DNA from: Pararhizobium gei
GTDB taxonomy: Bacteria; Pseudomonadota; Alphaproteobacteria; Rhizobiales; Rhizobiaceae
NCBI RefSeq assembly: GCF_029223885.1
Contig: NZ_CP119409.1
Coordinates: 3,558,501 to 3,622,500, forward strand
Length of the DNA: 64,000 bases
Reading direction: 5' to 3'
Made by a program: the position numbers and the translations under genes. Below, in pieces: positions 29,761-41,228 of this stretch. Below the pieces are notes generated by a model. It saw only the letters and a program-made list of their open reading frames with translations. It did not search any database and was not told the DNA's origin. The first letter of the stretch is position 1. Every line of letters starts with the position of its first letter.

Positions 29761-31967
29761 CTTCAGTGCCGAACGACGCCACGCCTGCCGTTCCGACAGC
29801 CAGTCTGCCGGCGGAAGAGATTGCGGCGGTCCTTGCTGGCACGCATAGCAATCCCTTCTCCATTCTCGGCCCTCATCAGGCAGGCAAGGCTTTCATCGCC
29901 CGTTGTTTCATTCCCGGCGCAGAAACCGTCAGAGCCGAAACCCTGTCCGGCAAGGATCTCGGGACCCTTGGCCGGATCGACGAGGCAGGCTTTTTCCAGG
30001 GCGCGATTGCGCTCAGGAAAACCCAGCCGCTTCGCTATCGCGCGAGCAATTCCGGCGGTGAATGGACTGTGACGGACCCCTACAGCTTCGGCCCGGTTCT
30101 CGGGCCGATGGACGACTACTATATTCGCGAGGGATCGCATCTGCGCCTGTTCGACAAGATGGGCGCCCATCCATTGAAACACGAGGGTGCTGATGGCTTT
30201 CATTTTGCCGTCTGGGCGCCCAATGCACGACGGGTCTCCGTCGTCGGCGACTTCAACAGCTGGGATGGCCGGCGCCATGTGATGCGGCTGCGGCAGGATA
30301 CCGGGATCTGGGAAATATTCGTGCCCGAGATTTCCTCCGGCGCCATCTACAAATACGAAATCATCGGCAAACATGGCGAGGTTTTACCGCTGAAGGCCGA
30401 TCCTTTCGCCCGTCGCTCGGAACTGCGCCCCAAGAATGCCTCGGTGACAACGGGCGAGATTGCGCAGGTATGGGAAGACGAGGCGCATCGCGCCCATTGG
30501 GCAACGGTGGACGCCCGCCGCCAGCCGATTTCCATTTACGAGGTCCATGCCGCGTCGTGGAGACGCCATGACAATGGTGACATGCTCAGCTGGGACGAGA
30601 TGGCCGATCAGCTGATCCCTTATTGCGTCGATATGGGCTTCACCCATATCGAGTTTCTCCCCGTCACCGAGTATCCGTTCGATCCCTCCTGGGGATATCA
30701 GACCACCGGGCTCTATGCACCGACCGCGCGTTTCGGCGAACCTGAAGGTTTTGCGCGCTTCGTCAACGGCGCTCATAAGGTGGGTCTCGGGATCATTCTC
30801 GACTGGGTGCCGGCCCACTTCCCGACCGATGCGCACGGTCTTGGCAATTTTGACGGGACAGCACTCTACGAGCACGAGGATCCACGTCAGGGTTTCCACC
30901 CCGACTGGAACACGGCAATCTACAATTTCGGACGGGCCGAGGTCTTCTCCTATCTAGTCAACAATGCGCTCTACTGGGCCGAGAAATTTCATCTCGACGG
31001 GCTGCGGGTCGATGCCGTCGCCTCGATGCTCTATCTCGACTATTCGCGCAAGCATGGCGAATGGGTGCCGAACGAATATGGGGGCAACGAAAATCTCGAT
31101 GCGGTGCGCTTCCTGCAAGCCATGAACAAGGAGGTCTACGGCAGCCATCCCGGCATCATCACGATTGCCGAGGAATCCACCTCCTGGCCGAAGGTTTCAG
31201 CTCCGGTGCATACAGGCGGACTCGGCTTCGGCTTCAAGTGGAACATGGGCTTCATGCACGACACGCTGCAATATTTCCAGCGCGAGCCGATCCACCGCAA
31301 GCACCATCACCACGACATGACCTTTGGACTTGTCTATGCTTTCAGCGAAAATTTCGTTTTGCCGTTGTCCCACGACGAGGTGGTGCACGGCAAGGGCTCG
31401 CTGATCGCCAAGATGGCCGGTGACGACTGGCAGAAGTTCGCCAATCTCCGCGCCTATTACAGCTTCATGTGGGGCTATCCCGGCAAGAAACTTCTGTTCA
31501 TGGGGCAGGAATTCGCCCAATGGCAGGAATGGTCCGAGGGCCGCTCGCTCGATTGGAACCTTCTCGAATATCCGCTGCATGAGGGGATGCGGCGTCTGGT
31601 GCGCGATCTCAACGGGACCTATCTCAGAAAGGCTGCACTGCATGCCAGAGACTGCGAAGGCGAGGGTTTCGAGTGGTTGATTGCCGACGACAGCGAGAAC
31701 TCCGTCTTTGCCTGGCTGCGCAAGGCGCCCGGTGAAAAAACGATCGCCGTCATCTGCAATTTCACGCCCGTCTACCGTGAAAACTACACGATCCCGCTGC
31801 CTTTCGAAGGCCGCTGGAAGGAAATTCTGAACAGCGATGCCGAAATCTATGGGGGAAGCGGCAAGGGTAACGGAGGGCTCGTGCAGGCAAAAAAGCAAAG
31901 TTCAGGCGCGGTGACGGCGACGATCACGCTGCCGCCCTTGGCAACGCTGATGCTGGAACAGGATTAG
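29757..31967 (+). CDS. glgB: 1,4-alpha-glucan branching enzyme
   Basis: GlgB introduces alpha-1,6 branches into glycogen. The 736-residue protein has a family-48 carbohydrate-binding module (about residues 120-215, HFAVWAPNARRVSVVGDFN) followed by the GH13 barrel with nucleophile Asp419 (GLRVDAVASML) and acid/base Glu472 (TIAEESTSWP), the same 53-residue spacing as E. coli. FVLPLSHDEVVHGKGSL supplies the last conserved barrel motif. ATG 29757 overlaps the glgP TGA; an upstream in-frame start at 29700 lies inside glgP and is rejected. Confidence 0.97.
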   Translation: MTSVPNDATPAVPTASLPAEEIAAVLAGTHSNPFSILGPHQAGKAFIARCFIPGAETVRAETLSGKDLGTLGRIDEAGFFQGAIALRKTQPLRYRASNSGGEWTVTDPYSFGPVLGPMDDYYIREGSHLRLFDKMGAHPLKHEGADGFHFAVWAPNARRVSVVGDFNSWDGRRHVMRLRQDTGIWEIFVPEISSGAIYKYEIIGKHGEVLPLKADPFARRSELRPKNASVTTGEIAQVWEDEAHRAHWATVDARRQPISIYEVHAASWRRHDNGDMLSWDEMADQLIPYCVDMGFTHIEFLPVTEYPFDPSWGYQTTGLYAPTARFGEPEGFARFVNGAHKVGLGIILDWVPAHFPTDAHGLGNFDGTALYEHEDPRQGFHPDWNTAIYNFGRAEVFSYLVNNALYWAEKFHLDGLRVDAVASMLYLDYSRKHGEWVPNEYGGNENLDAVRFLQAMNKEVYGSHPGIITIAEESTSWPKVSAPVHTGGLGFGFKWNMGFMHDTLQYFQREPIHRKHHHHDMTFGLVYAFSENFVLPLSHDEVVHGKGSLIAKMAGDDWQKFANLRAYYSFMWGYPGKKLLFMGQEFAQWQEWSEGRSLDWNLLEYPLHEGMRRLVRDLNGTYLRKAALHARDCEGEGFEWLIADDSENSVFAWLRKAPGEKTIAVICNFTPVYRENYTIPLPFEGRWKEILNSDAEIYGGSGKGNGGLVQAKKQSSGAVTATITLPPLATLMLEQD

Positions 31968-32087
31968 CACGTCGCATAACGGCTTTCCGCCATTTTAGAC
32001 GGCGCGCAAGAAGAATAATTTGGAGAGGACACTGGTCCGCAGGACGCGTGAACCGCGCCGGGAACCATACTATCGGGAGGAAATTCA

Positions 32088-33347
32088 ATGGAAAAACGCA
32101 TACAGCCGCTTGCCCGCGACGCTATGGCCTATGTCCTTGCCGGGGGGCGCGGAAGCCGCCTGAAGGAACTGACCGACCGTCGCGCCAAACCCGCCGTCTA
32201 TTTCGGCGGCAAGGCCCGCATTATCGACTTCGCATTGTCGAACGCGTTGAACTCCGGTATCCGCCGTATCGGCGTCGCCACGCAGTACAAGGCGCATTCA
32301 CTCATTCGTCATCTCCAGAACGGCTGGAATTTCTTCCGCCCAGAGCGCAACGAGAGCTTCGACATCCTGCCGGCATCGCAGCGCGTTTCGGAAACGCAGT
32401 GGTACGAAGGCACGGCGGACGCCGTGTACCAGAACATCGACATCATCGAGGATCACGGCGTCGAATACATGGTCATCCTGGCGGGCGATCATATCTACAA
32501 GATGGACTATGAGTTGATGCTGCAGCAGCACGTCGATTCAGGCGCCGACGTCACCATCGGCTGCCTCGAAGTGCCGCGCATGGAGGCCACTGGCTTCGGC
32601 GTCATGCATGTCGATGACAAGGACCAGATCATCGCCTTCGTCGAAAAGCCCGCGGACCCGCCGAGCATTCCCGGCAACCCGGACATGGCGCTGGCGTCGA
32701 TGGGCATCTATGTGTTCCACACCAAGTTCCTGATGGATATCCTGCGCCGCGACGCGGCAGATCCATCCTCCAGCCGCGATTTCGGCAAGGACATCATTCC
32801 CTATATCGTCAACCACGGCAAAGCCGTCGCCCATCGCTTCAACGAGTCCTGTGTCCGCTCGAACTTCGAGCGTGAGGCCTATTGGCGCGACGTCGGCACG
32901 ATCGATGCCTATTGGCAGGCCAATATCGATCTCACCCATGTTACTCCGGAACTCGATATCTATGACGGCACGTGGCCGGTCTGGACCTTCGCCGAAATCA
33001 AGCCGCCGGCGAAATTCGTCCATGACGATGAGACCCGCCGCGGCTCGGCAACCTCTTCTCTCGTGTCCGGCGACTGCATCATTTCCGGCGCGTCGCTCAA
33101 CCGGTCCATGCTGTTTACCGGGGTGCGGGTGAATTCCTTCTCCCGCCTTGATGGCGCCGTGATCCTTCCCAACGTCAAGATCGGTCGCCATGCCAACCTG
33201 AAGAACGTCGTTATCGACAGCCGCGTTGTTATCCCGGAAGGCCTTGTCGTCGGCGACGATCCCGAATTCGACGCCAAGCGCTTCCGCCGCTCGGAGAACG
33301 GCATCTGCCTGATTACCCAGGCGATGATCGACAAGCTGGATCTGTAG
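32088..33347 (+). CDS. glgC: Glucose-1-phosphate adenylyltransferase
   Basis: GlgC makes ADP-glucose from ATP and glucose-1-phosphate, the committed and allosterically controlled step of glycogen synthesis. The 419 residues show the nucleotidyl-transferase start [21 protein letters not shown] as a Rossmann-like loop, [32 protein letters not shown], a GFGVMHVD substrate loop and a left-handed beta-helix C-terminus. GGGAGGAAATTCA precedes the start. A 120-base gap from glgB may hold a secondary promoter; glgA begins two bases after its stop. Confidence 0.97.
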   Translation: MEKRIQPLARDAMAYVLAGGRGSRLKELTDRRAKPAVYFGGKARIIDFALSNALNSGIRRIGVATQYKAHSLIRHLQNGWNFFRPERNESFDILPASQRVSETQWYEGTADAVYQNIDIIEDHGVEYMVILAGDHIYKMDYELMLQQHVDSGADVTIGCLEVPRMEATGFGVMHVDDKDQIIAFVEKPADPPSIPGNPDMALASMGIYVFHTKFLMDILRRDAADPSSSRDFGKDIIPYIVNHGKAVAHRFNESCVRSNFEREAYWRDVGTIDAYWQANIDLTHVTPELDIYDGTWPVWTFAEIKPPAKFVHDDETRRGSATSSLVSGDCIISGASLNRSMLFTGVRVNSFSRLDGAVILPNVKIGRHANLKNVVIDSRVVIPEGLVVGDDPEFDAKRFRRSENGICLITQAMIDKLDL

Positions 33348-33349
33348 CG

Positions 33350-34789
33350 ATGGAAGTGCTTTCAGTCGCATCCGAAGTCTTTCCGCTGGTCAAGACAGGG
33401 GGCCTTGCCGATGTGGCAGGCGCCCTTCCGGCGGCGATGAAGCCCCATGGCGTGCGCATGCGCACGCTGTTGCCCGGTTATCCGGAGGTGACGCGCAAAC
33501 TGAAGAAGGCGGAACGGATCGGCGGGTTCGATAATCTCTTCGGGCATCCTGCATCCATTCTTGCTGCCAGCCATGACGGGCTTGATCTTCTGGTGCTGGA
33601 TGCGCCCGCCCTGTTTGACCGCGACGGCGGTCCTTATGTCGACAAGGCAGGTCTGGATTACCCCGACAATTTCCGCCGTTTTGCTGCACTGTCGTTGGCG
33701 GCCGCGGAAATCGCCGGCGGAATTCTTTCGGAATGGACGCCGGATCTCGTGCATGTCCACGATTGGCAGGCCGCGCTGACGCCGGTTTACATGCGCTTCG
33801 GGCCGGCCCGCGCCACACCCGTGGTCATCACCATCCACAATATCGCTTTCCAGGGACGGTTCGGGCCGCAGGTCTTTCCTGAACTCGCCCTGCCGCCGGA
33901 GGCTTTCTCCGTCAATTATGTGGAATATTTTGGTGATATCGGCTTTCTGAAGGGCGGGCTGCAGGCGGCCGACGCCATCACCACGGTCAGCCCCTCCTAT
34001 GCACAGGAAATCCTCACGCCGGAATTCGGCATGGGCTTCGAGGGCCTGCTTTCATCCCGTCTGACGAGGCTCACCGGCATCGTCAACGGTATCGACACTG
34101 ATGTTTGGAACCCGCAGACCGACCCGCATATCGCAGCCAATTATGGCGCTTCCTCCATGAAGAAGCGCGCTGCCAATCGAAAGGCGCTCTCGGCTCATTT
34201 CGGGCTGGACGACACACCGGGACCGATCTTCTGCGTCATCAGCCGCCTCACCTGGCAGAAGGGTATGGACATACTTGCGGAAGTCGTCGGCGATATCGTC
34301 GGCAATGGCGGAAAGCTCGTCGTTCTCGGCTCCGGCGACCCTGCGCTTGAAGCCGCCTTTCAGACGGCTGCGGCGGTCCATCCCGGTCGTGTCGGGATGG
34401 TGACAGGCTATAACGAACCCCTGTCGCATCTGATGCAGGCCGGCGCCGATGCCATCCTCATACCCTCGCGCTTCGAGCCCTGCGGACTGACCCAGCTCTA
34501 CGGGCTGCGCTACGGCTGCGTGCCTGTCGTGGCGCGTACCGGCGGGCTTGCCGATACCATCATCGATGCCAATGAGGCAGCGCTCGCCGCCAGGGTCGCG
34601 ACCGGCTTTCTCTTCTCGCCGGTTTCCGATGGCGGCCTGCGCCAGGTGCTGCGCCGCGTCTTTTCGATCTACCGCCAACCAAAACTCTGGGCCCGTCTCC
34701 AGGCCCAGGGCATGAAAACGGACGTTTCCTGGAATATGAGTGCCCGGCACTATGCCGATCTCTATTCCAGTCTGCTTGCGAAAGGCTAA
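33350..34789 (+). CDS. glgA: Glycogen synthase (ADP-glucose)
   Basis: GlgA is a GT5 glycosyltransferase that extends alpha-1,4 glucan chains from ADP-glucose. The 479 residues begin [22 protein letters not shown], with the Lys15 motif KTGGLADV that contacts the nucleotide sugar, and contain [31 protein letters not shown] and the C-terminal [21 protein letters not shown] with the retaining-enzyme glutamate. It starts two bases after the glgC stop, so translation is coupled; its ribosome-binding site would lie in the end of glgC. Confidence 0.97.
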   Translation: MEVLSVASEVFPLVKTGGLADVAGALPAAMKPHGVRMRTLLPGYPEVTRKLKKAERIGGFDNLFGHPASILAASHDGLDLLVLDAPALFDRDGGPYVDKAGLDYPDNFRRFAALSLAAAEIAGGILSEWTPDLVHVHDWQAALTPVYMRFGPARATPVVITIHNIAFQGRFGPQVFPELALPPEAFSVNYVEYFGDIGFLKGGLQAADAITTVSPSYAQEILTPEFGMGFEGLLSSRLTRLTGIVNGIDTDVWNPQTDPHIAANYGASSMKKRAANRKALSAHFGLDDTPGPIFCVISRLTWQKGMDILAEVVGDIVGNGGKLVVLGSGDPALEAAFQTAAAVHPGRVGMVTGYNEPLSHLMQAGADAILIPSRFEPCGLTQLYGLRYGCVPVVARTGGLADTIIDANEAALAARVATGFLFSPVSDGGLRQVLRRVFSIYRQPKLWARLQAQGMKTDVSWNMSARHYADLYSSLLAKG

Positions 34790-36424
<1,635 letters not shown>

Positions 36425-36446
36425 ACGGATAATCTAAAAGAAGCTC

Positions 36447-36479
36447 ACCGGCCTTCGCTCCAAAGGGGAGGCCGGTTTT
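36447..36479 (+). terminator. Terminator of the glgPBCA-pgm operon
   Basis: ACCGGCCT and AGGCCGGT form a perfect 8-bp stem over a 14-base loop and are followed by TTTT, starting 23 bases after the pgm stop. Confidence 0.85.
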
Positions 36480-36576
36480 CTGCGCCTTTAAAGACGACCC
36501 ACGGAACGGTTTCATGGCCGTGCCCCCATGTCCGCAAGCGCTTATGCCTGCAGCCAGCCCGGAAGGAGCCGCGCCA

Positions 36577-36795
36577 ATGACCGACGACGAACTCGTCGCC
36601 CTCTACAAAGCCGGAAAATTCAAGGAAGCGCTTGCCGCCGCCATAGGCGAAAATGCCAAATCCAAGTTTTCCCCCACCCGCCTCGTCATGGACAAGCAGG
36701 CTGGCAAGCTCAGATGCTACCGGGGCAACAAGCGCGTTGAAAAGGACGACAAGGGCGAGTGGCACTTGGCCAAGATGCTGAACGCACAGGAATAG
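36577..36795 (+). CDS. Small hypothetical protein (72 aa)
   Basis: A 72-residue lysine-rich soluble protein beginning MTDDELVALYKAGKFKEAL and ending in EWHLAKMLNAQE, with a KLRCYRGNKR strand-like segment. The frame extends upstream to 36514, but GGAAGGAG about ten bases before ATG 36577 marks the start. It lies after the pgm terminator and 14 bases before a second 72-residue gene, so the two are probably co-transcribed, perhaps with glgX. I do not recognise a family. Confidence 0.55.
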   Translation: MTDDELVALYKAGKFKEALAAAIGENAKSKFSPTRLVMDKQAGKLRCYRGNKRVEKDDKGEWHLAKMLNAQE

Positions 36796-36809
36796 ATGGA
36801 GGCAATCCT

Positions 36810-37028
36810 ATGCGCGACGACGGACCGGATATGGCAGCGTTATTCAAAGAGATCGCCGAAAGCCCGAAACGCGATAACGGCGTTTATCACCGGGCCATGG
36901 CCGAAGCACGGCAAGCGTTTGAGAATGCGCAATCTGCCTTGGGCGGATCTGTTCAGGTCAAGACAAAAACGAAGCTGAAGCGCAACGGCGACTATATCGT
37001 GAAATGGACATTCCGAAGCGCGCTTTGA
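36810..37028 (+). CDS. Small hypothetical protein (72 aa)
   Basis: A 72-residue protein MRDDGPDMAALFKEIAESP... with a helical first half and a basic, beta-looking second half (VQVKTKTKLKRNGDYIVKWTF). GGAGGC sits eight bases before ATG 36810, which decides the start over the longer open frame from 36759. It follows another 72-residue gene by 14 bases and precedes glgX. Similar length of the two neighbours is probably chance, since I see no sequence resemblance. Function unknown. Confidence 0.55.
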   Translation: MRDDGPDMAALFKEIAESPKRDNGVYHRAMAEARQAFENAQSALGGSVQVKTKTKLKRNGDYIVKWTFRSAL

Positions 37029-37112
37029 AGCTTTGTGAGCATGGATTCCCGCTTGCAACCCGCAGCAAAGCCGGCACAAATCGATTTTTCATCCGACCTT
37101 CAAGGTGAATTC

Positions 37113-39077
37113 ATGCTGCAGCCGTCCCCTTTTGGTGCCACGCTAACGTCTCAGGGAACCACCTTCGTCATCTGGTCAAGCTCCGCTTCCGGCATCGAGC
37201 TTTGCCTTTTTGATGAAACCGGTGACCAGGAGGTGCGCCGCCTGCCGATGCAGCGCGGCGAGGATGGCGTTCACAGCCTGATGATTGCCGACGTTCCCAT
37301 AGGCACGCGCTATGGCTACCGGGCCTGGGGCGACTACGATCCGGATCGCGGCCTTTGGTTCGATCCGTCAAAACTGCTGGTCGATCCCTATGCCCGTGAA
37401 CTGGACCGGCCCTTCCGCTACGATCCGCGCCTCTCGGCCTTCGGCGACGATACAGCCGATCTCGTTCCGAAGGCGATCGTCACGGACGAGGTCAAGGCAG
37501 GTTTGGCCGCGCCGCTCTACCGGACGGGTGGCCTGATCTACGAAATCGCCGTGCGGCCTTTCACCATGCTGCATCCGGATGTTCCGGACGCGCTGCGCGG
37601 CACCGTCGGCGCGCTGGCGCATCCGTCCGTTCTCGCGCATCTCAAGCGTATCGGCGTTGCGGCTGTCGAACTGATGCCGATCACCGCATGGATCGACGAA
37701 CGCCATCTGCCACCGCTTGGCCTCACCAATGGCTGGGGCTACAATCCGGTCGCCTTCATGGCGCTTGATCAACGTCTCGTGCCCGGCGGCGTTACGGAAC
37801 TCAAGGACACCGTGGCAACTCTGCATGACGCCGGCATCGCTGTCATCCTCGACCTCGTCTTCAATCATTCTGGCGAAAGCGACCGTCTCGGGGCGACGCT
37901 GTCCATGCGCGGCCTCGACAACCACACCTATTATCGCCACGTCCCCGGGCGGCCCGGCGACCTCGTCAACGATACCGGCTGCGGCAACACCATCGCCTGC
38001 GACGATCCTGTCGTGCGTCGCCTGATCCTCGACAGCCTGCGTCACTTCGTAAGCTCGGCCGGCATCGACGGCTTCCGCTTCGATCTCGGTTCGATCCTCG
38101 GCCGCGACGCGAGCGGCTTTCGCAGCGACGCGGTCTTGCTGCAGGAAATGCTCGCCGACCCAGTGCTTAGGGATCGCGTTCTGATCGCCGAACCCTGGGA
38201 TATCGGTCCCGGCGGCTACCAGCTCGGCAACTTCCCCGCGCCCTTTCTCGAATGGAACGACCGCGCGCGCGACGACCTGCGCCGCGTCTGGCGCGGAGAC
38301 CGCCACACCATCGGCGATCTCGCAACCGTGCTGGCAGGCTCCTCGCCCATTTTTGCCCGCGGCGGCGGCAAAGCAACCCGCAGCGTCACCTTCATTGCCG
38401 CCCATGACGGTTTCACGCTGATGGATCTCGTCTCCTACGCGGGCAAACACAATGAGGCGAATGGCGAGGACAATCGCGACGGCCACAACGAAAACCACTC
38501 CTGGAACAATGGCGCAGAGGGCGCGACGCGCGATCCAGAGATAGGCGGATCGCGCCGCCGCGATGTCATGGGGCTTCTGTCGACATTGTTTGCCAGCAAG
38601 GGCGCCATCATGCTGACCGCCGGCGATGAGGGCGGCCGCAGCCAGCGCGGCAATAACAATGCCTATTGCCAGGACAACGAGCTGACCTGGATAGACTGGG
38701 TAACGCTGGATGAAGAGCTTGTCGCACATACCGCAGCACTGGCTGCAATACGCACCCGTTTCAGCGTGTTTGGTGATGCCGCCTTCTTTTCCGGAAATGG
38801 CGACGTGGAATGGTTGCGGCTGGATGGACAGCCTATGCAGGTCGCAGATTGGGAAAATGCCGAGACAAGCGCACTGGTCATGATGGTAAAAACTGCCGAC
38901 GCTGCCCAGAACAAGGCCACCCGTCTTGCAATCGTGGTCAACCGCGGCCATGCCCCACACCCTGTCCGGCTGCCGCAAAGCCCGGCCTCCCGGTGGCAAA
39001 GCCTGTTGCCATCCACCGATGCCGGACATCAGATGATTGCCGCTCGCAGCGTCGGTTTCTACGCTGAAATTCTTTGA
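37113..39077 (+). CDS. glgX: Glycogen debranching enzyme GlgX
   Basis: GlgX hydrolyses alpha-1,6 linkages of the short limit-dextrin branches left by GlgP. From ATG 37113 the protein has 654 residues, like E. coli GlgX. It opens with a CBM48 module (PFGATLTSQGTTFVIWSSS), then the GH13 barrel with GWGYNPVAFMALD, VILDLVFNHSGES, nucleophile Asp324 (GFRFDLGSILGRD) and Glu360 (LIAEPWDIGPGGYQ). AAGGTGAATTC gives ATG 37113 a better ribosome-binding site than in-frame ATG 37041, which would add 24 residues. It is separated from the main glycogen operon by two small genes and a terminator. Confidence 0.95.
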   Translation: MLQPSPFGATLTSQGTTFVIWSSSASGIELCLFDETGDQEVRRLPMQRGEDGVHSLMIADVPIGTRYGYRAWGDYDPDRGLWFDPSKLLVDPYARELDRPFRYDPRLSAFGDDTADLVPKAIVTDEVKAGLAAPLYRTGGLIYEIAVRPFTMLHPDVPDALRGTVGALAHPSVLAHLKRIGVAAVELMPITAWIDERHLPPLGLTNGWGYNPVAFMALDQRLVPGGVTELKDTVATLHDAGIAVILDLVFNHSGESDRLGATLSMRGLDNHTYYRHVPGRPGDLVNDTGCGNTIACDDPVVRRLILDSLRHFVSSAGIDGFRFDLGSILGRDASGFRSDAVLLQEMLADPVLRDRVLIAEPWDIGPGGYQLGNFPAPFLEWNDRARDDLRRVWRGDRHTIGDLATVLAGSSPIFARGGGKATRSVTFIAAHDGFTLMDLVSYAGKHNEANGEDNRDGHNENHSWNNGAEGATRDPEIGGSRRRDVMGLLSTLFASKGAIMLTAGDEGGRSQRGNNNAYCQDNELTWIDWVTLDEELVAHTAALAAIRTRFSVFGDAAFFSGNGDVEWLRLDGQPMQVADWENAETSALVMMVKTADAAQNKATRLAIVVNRGHAPHPVRLPQSPASRWQSLLPSTDAGHQMIAARSVGFYAEIL

Positions 39078-39155
39078 ACTATACTGGCCGCTTGATTTGC
39101 CGCTTGTCATGGACAATGCGTAAGATGCTCGCAGACCGTTTTGATCGGAATCCCT

Positions 39156-39644
39156 ATGCCGCAAGAAATTTCGCTTTCTGACATCAAGGGTCTCGTTGGT
39201 ACGGAGATCGGGGTCTCCGACTGGATCACCGTCTCGCAACAGACGATCGACACTTTTGCCGAGGCGACCGGCGACCATCAGTTCATTCATACGGACCCGG
39301 TGCGCGCCGCCGCCGAAACGCCCTTCGGCGGCACGATCGCCCATGGCTTTCTGTCGCTCTCGCTGCTGTCGGCGATGAATTACAACTGCCTGCCGCGCGT
39401 GCGCGAACAGACGATGGGCATCAACTACGGCTTCGACAAGGTCCGCTTCATGACCCCGGTGAAGAGCGGCGCCAAAGTGCGCGGCCGCTTCACTATGGCC
39501 GAGGCCCGCTTCCGGGGCGGCGGCATGCTGATGGTCACCTACGACGTGACAGTCGATATCGAGGGCGAGCGCAAACCCGCGCTGACCGCCAACTGGCTGA
39601 CGATCATCCAGTTCGACCCGAAGGACCGGCCGGAGGATGTTTAA
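39156..39644 (+). CDS. MaoC-family dehydratase (NodN-like)
   Basis: A 162-residue hot-dog-fold protein of the MaoC/R-hydratase family, expected to hydrate enoyl-CoA thioesters; rhizobial NodN belongs to the same group. The catalytic pair is present in FAEATGDHQFIHTDP (Asp40, His45), followed by TIAHGFLSLSLLS and YGFDKVRFMTPVKSG. The TTG at 39141 is in frame, but ATG 39156 gives the family N-terminus (MPQEISLSDIKGLVG). It follows glgX by 78 bases. It is the last normal-GC gene before the AT-rich rpsB-like patch. The physiological substrate is not evident. Confidence 0.88.
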   Translation: MPQEISLSDIKGLVGTEIGVSDWITVSQQTIDTFAEATGDHQFIHTDPVRAAAETPFGGTIAHGFLSLSLLSAMNYNCLPRVREQTMGINYGFDKVRFMTPVKSGAKVRGRFTMAEARFRGGGMLMVTYDVTVDIEGERKPALTANWLTIIQFDPKDRPEDV

Positions 39645-39756
39645 CGATAAAATTAACGCTTTAAATTCCAAATGCACAGTTTTATTTATGTAAAAAAACT
39701 AGACGAATATTAGGAATTGTGTAGATTTTTTAAAACTAAAATATTTGGATTATTTA

Positions 39757-40620
39757 ATGGCATTGCCTGATTTCAGCATGCGTCAGCTTCTGGAAGCTGG
39801 CGTTCACTTTGGTCACCAGACTCGGCGCTGGAACCCGAAGATGAAGCCGTACATCTTCGGCGCTCGTTCGGACGTTCACATTATCGACCTCGCTCAGACC
39901 ATTCCGTTGCTATCGCGCGCCCTGCAGGTTGTCAGCGACACGGTTGCCAAGGGCGGCCGCGTTCTGTTCGTCGGTACCAAGCGTCAGGCATCGGAAATCA
40001 TCGCCGATGCGGCCAAGCGTTCGGCCCAGTACTACGTCAATGCCCGCTGGCTCGGCGGCATGATGACCAACTGGAAGACGATTTCGAACTCGATCCAGCG
40101 TCTTCGCAAGCTGGACGAAATCCTGACTTCGGAAGCTTCGGGCTTCACCAAGAAGGAACGCCTGAACCTCGAGCGAGAGCGCGAGAAACTGAACCGCGCC
40201 CTCGGCGGTATCCGCGACATGGGCGGCGTTCCGGACCTGATGTTCATCATCGACACCAACAAGGAATCGATTGCGATCAAAGAAGCCAAGCGTCTTGGCA
40301 TTCCGGTCGTCGCGATCATCGATTCGAACTGCGATCCGGACCGGATCGATTTCCCGATCCCCGGCAATGACGACGCGTCGCGTGCGATCTCGCTCTATTG
40401 CGATCTGATCTCGCGCGCAGCGCTTGACGGGCTTGCCCGCAGCGTTGAAAAATTGGACGTTAAATTTGACGAAACGCGAATCAGCAACACTTCTGATATG
40501 GTCTTGGCGGAAGGCCTGGAAGTTTCGACCGCAATTCAAGACTGGCCAGCGCCCATTCCTACTCGACCAAAACCGCGGCCAGAATTGCCCACATCACCCT
40601 TGCCTAAACCACGACGCTAA
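39757..40620 (+). CDS. Ribosomal protein S2 paralogue with novel C-terminal tail
   Basis: A 287-residue protein. Residues 1-228 are an almost canonical S2: [87 protein letters not shown] and [21 protein letters not shown]. Residues 229-287 do not resemble the usual rhizobial S2 tail and end in a proline/arginine-rich stretch ([16 protein letters not shown]). A normal rpsB is followed by tsf, pyrH and frr; here a SLATT gene follows after 17 bases. The upstream DNA is AT-rich and has only a weak GGA ribosome-binding site. I read it as a second S2 copy recruited to a conflict module; being the sole rpsB of the genome is less likely but not excluded. Confidence 0.85.
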   Translation: MALPDFSMRQLLEAGVHFGHQTRRWNPKMKPYIFGARSDVHIIDLAQTIPLLSRALQVVSDTVAKGGRVLFVGTKRQASEIIADAAKRSAQYYVNARWLGGMMTNWKTISNSIQRLRKLDEILTSEASGFTKKERLNLEREREKLNRALGGIRDMGGVPDLMFIIDTNKESIAIKEAKRLGIPVVAIIDSNCDPDRIDFPIPGNDDASRAISLYCDLISRAALDGLARSVEKLDVKFDETRISNTSDMVLAEGLEVSTAIQDWPAPIPTRPKPRPELPTSPLPKPRR

Positions 40621-40637
40621 CGGACTATGGAGAATAC

Positions 40638-41228
40638 ATGCTTGATCCCATCGAAATTGATGAAAATTTCGAACAGCTAGAATTCTTTATTGAGCAAGAC
40701 ATTCGTTACTATTCAAAGAGACGAATTTTCTTTGAAAGGATGCACAGGCTTGCAATGTTATTTGTGCTCATCACAAGTGGCAGCGCATCCGTTGCGCTAA
40801 CCGGGTTTTTCTTTTCTACCGAGGTTTCTCAGCTCGTTGCAGTTTTGTTAACCTTTTTTAATGGCGTGATAGCTGCTTTAGATATCGTTATTGGTTTTTC
40901 GACGAAAGCCAGGGCCAACGAATCTATTTACAAACAACTTTCTAGGCTCTTAGATTCAGCACAAAACATAAAAAACACGGAACGAAACGAAGATTTGCTA
41001 ATAAAAATAAAAAATTCCTATACTGAATACACTATAGAAAACCCTCCGGTATATAAAGCGCTACGGGCAATGAGTTATAACGAGGCAATTGTATCAAGGG
41101 CATACGATGAAGACAAATTCAGAAAAATAAGTTTTTGGAAAAAAATCTTTTCTAACGTACTGCCATTTTCTGATTCAAACTTTCCACTACTACAACAGTC
41201 GATAACTGGTAACCATATTGCGAATTGA
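40638..41228 (+). CDS. SLATT-domain membrane protein, predicted conflict-system effector
   Basis: A 196-residue protein with an acidic N-terminus, RYYSKRRIFFERMHR just before two adjacent hydrophobic helices (about 38-58, LAMLFVLITSGSASVAL; about 65-87, VAVLLTFFNGVIAALDIVIGF), then a long helical part (ANESIYKQLSRLLDSAQN) and a basic C-terminus. Two closely spaced helices with this tail are the layout of SLATT domains, which Burroughs, Aravind and colleagues predicted to be pore-forming effectors linked to nucleotide-sensing and phage-defence systems. Base composition is far more AT-rich than the flanks. GGAGA sits eight bases before the ATG and 17 bases separate it from the S2-like gene, implying one operon. 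Family assignment is by pattern; no search was run. Confidence 0.72.
   Translation: MLDPIEIDENFEQLEFFIEQDIRYYSKRRIFFERMHRLAMLFVLITSGSASVALTGFFFSTEVSQLVAVLLTFFNGVIAALDIVIGFSTKARANESIYKQLSRLLDSAQNIKNTERNEDLLIKIKNSYTEYTIENPPVYKALRAMSYNEAIVSRAYDEDKFRKISFWKKIFSNVLPFSDSNFPLLQQSITGNHIAN

Noticed and set aside
37368..39677. 769-codon minus-strand frame opposite glgX and maoC
   Set aside because: Antisense to glgX and maoC, both with intact catalytic motifs.
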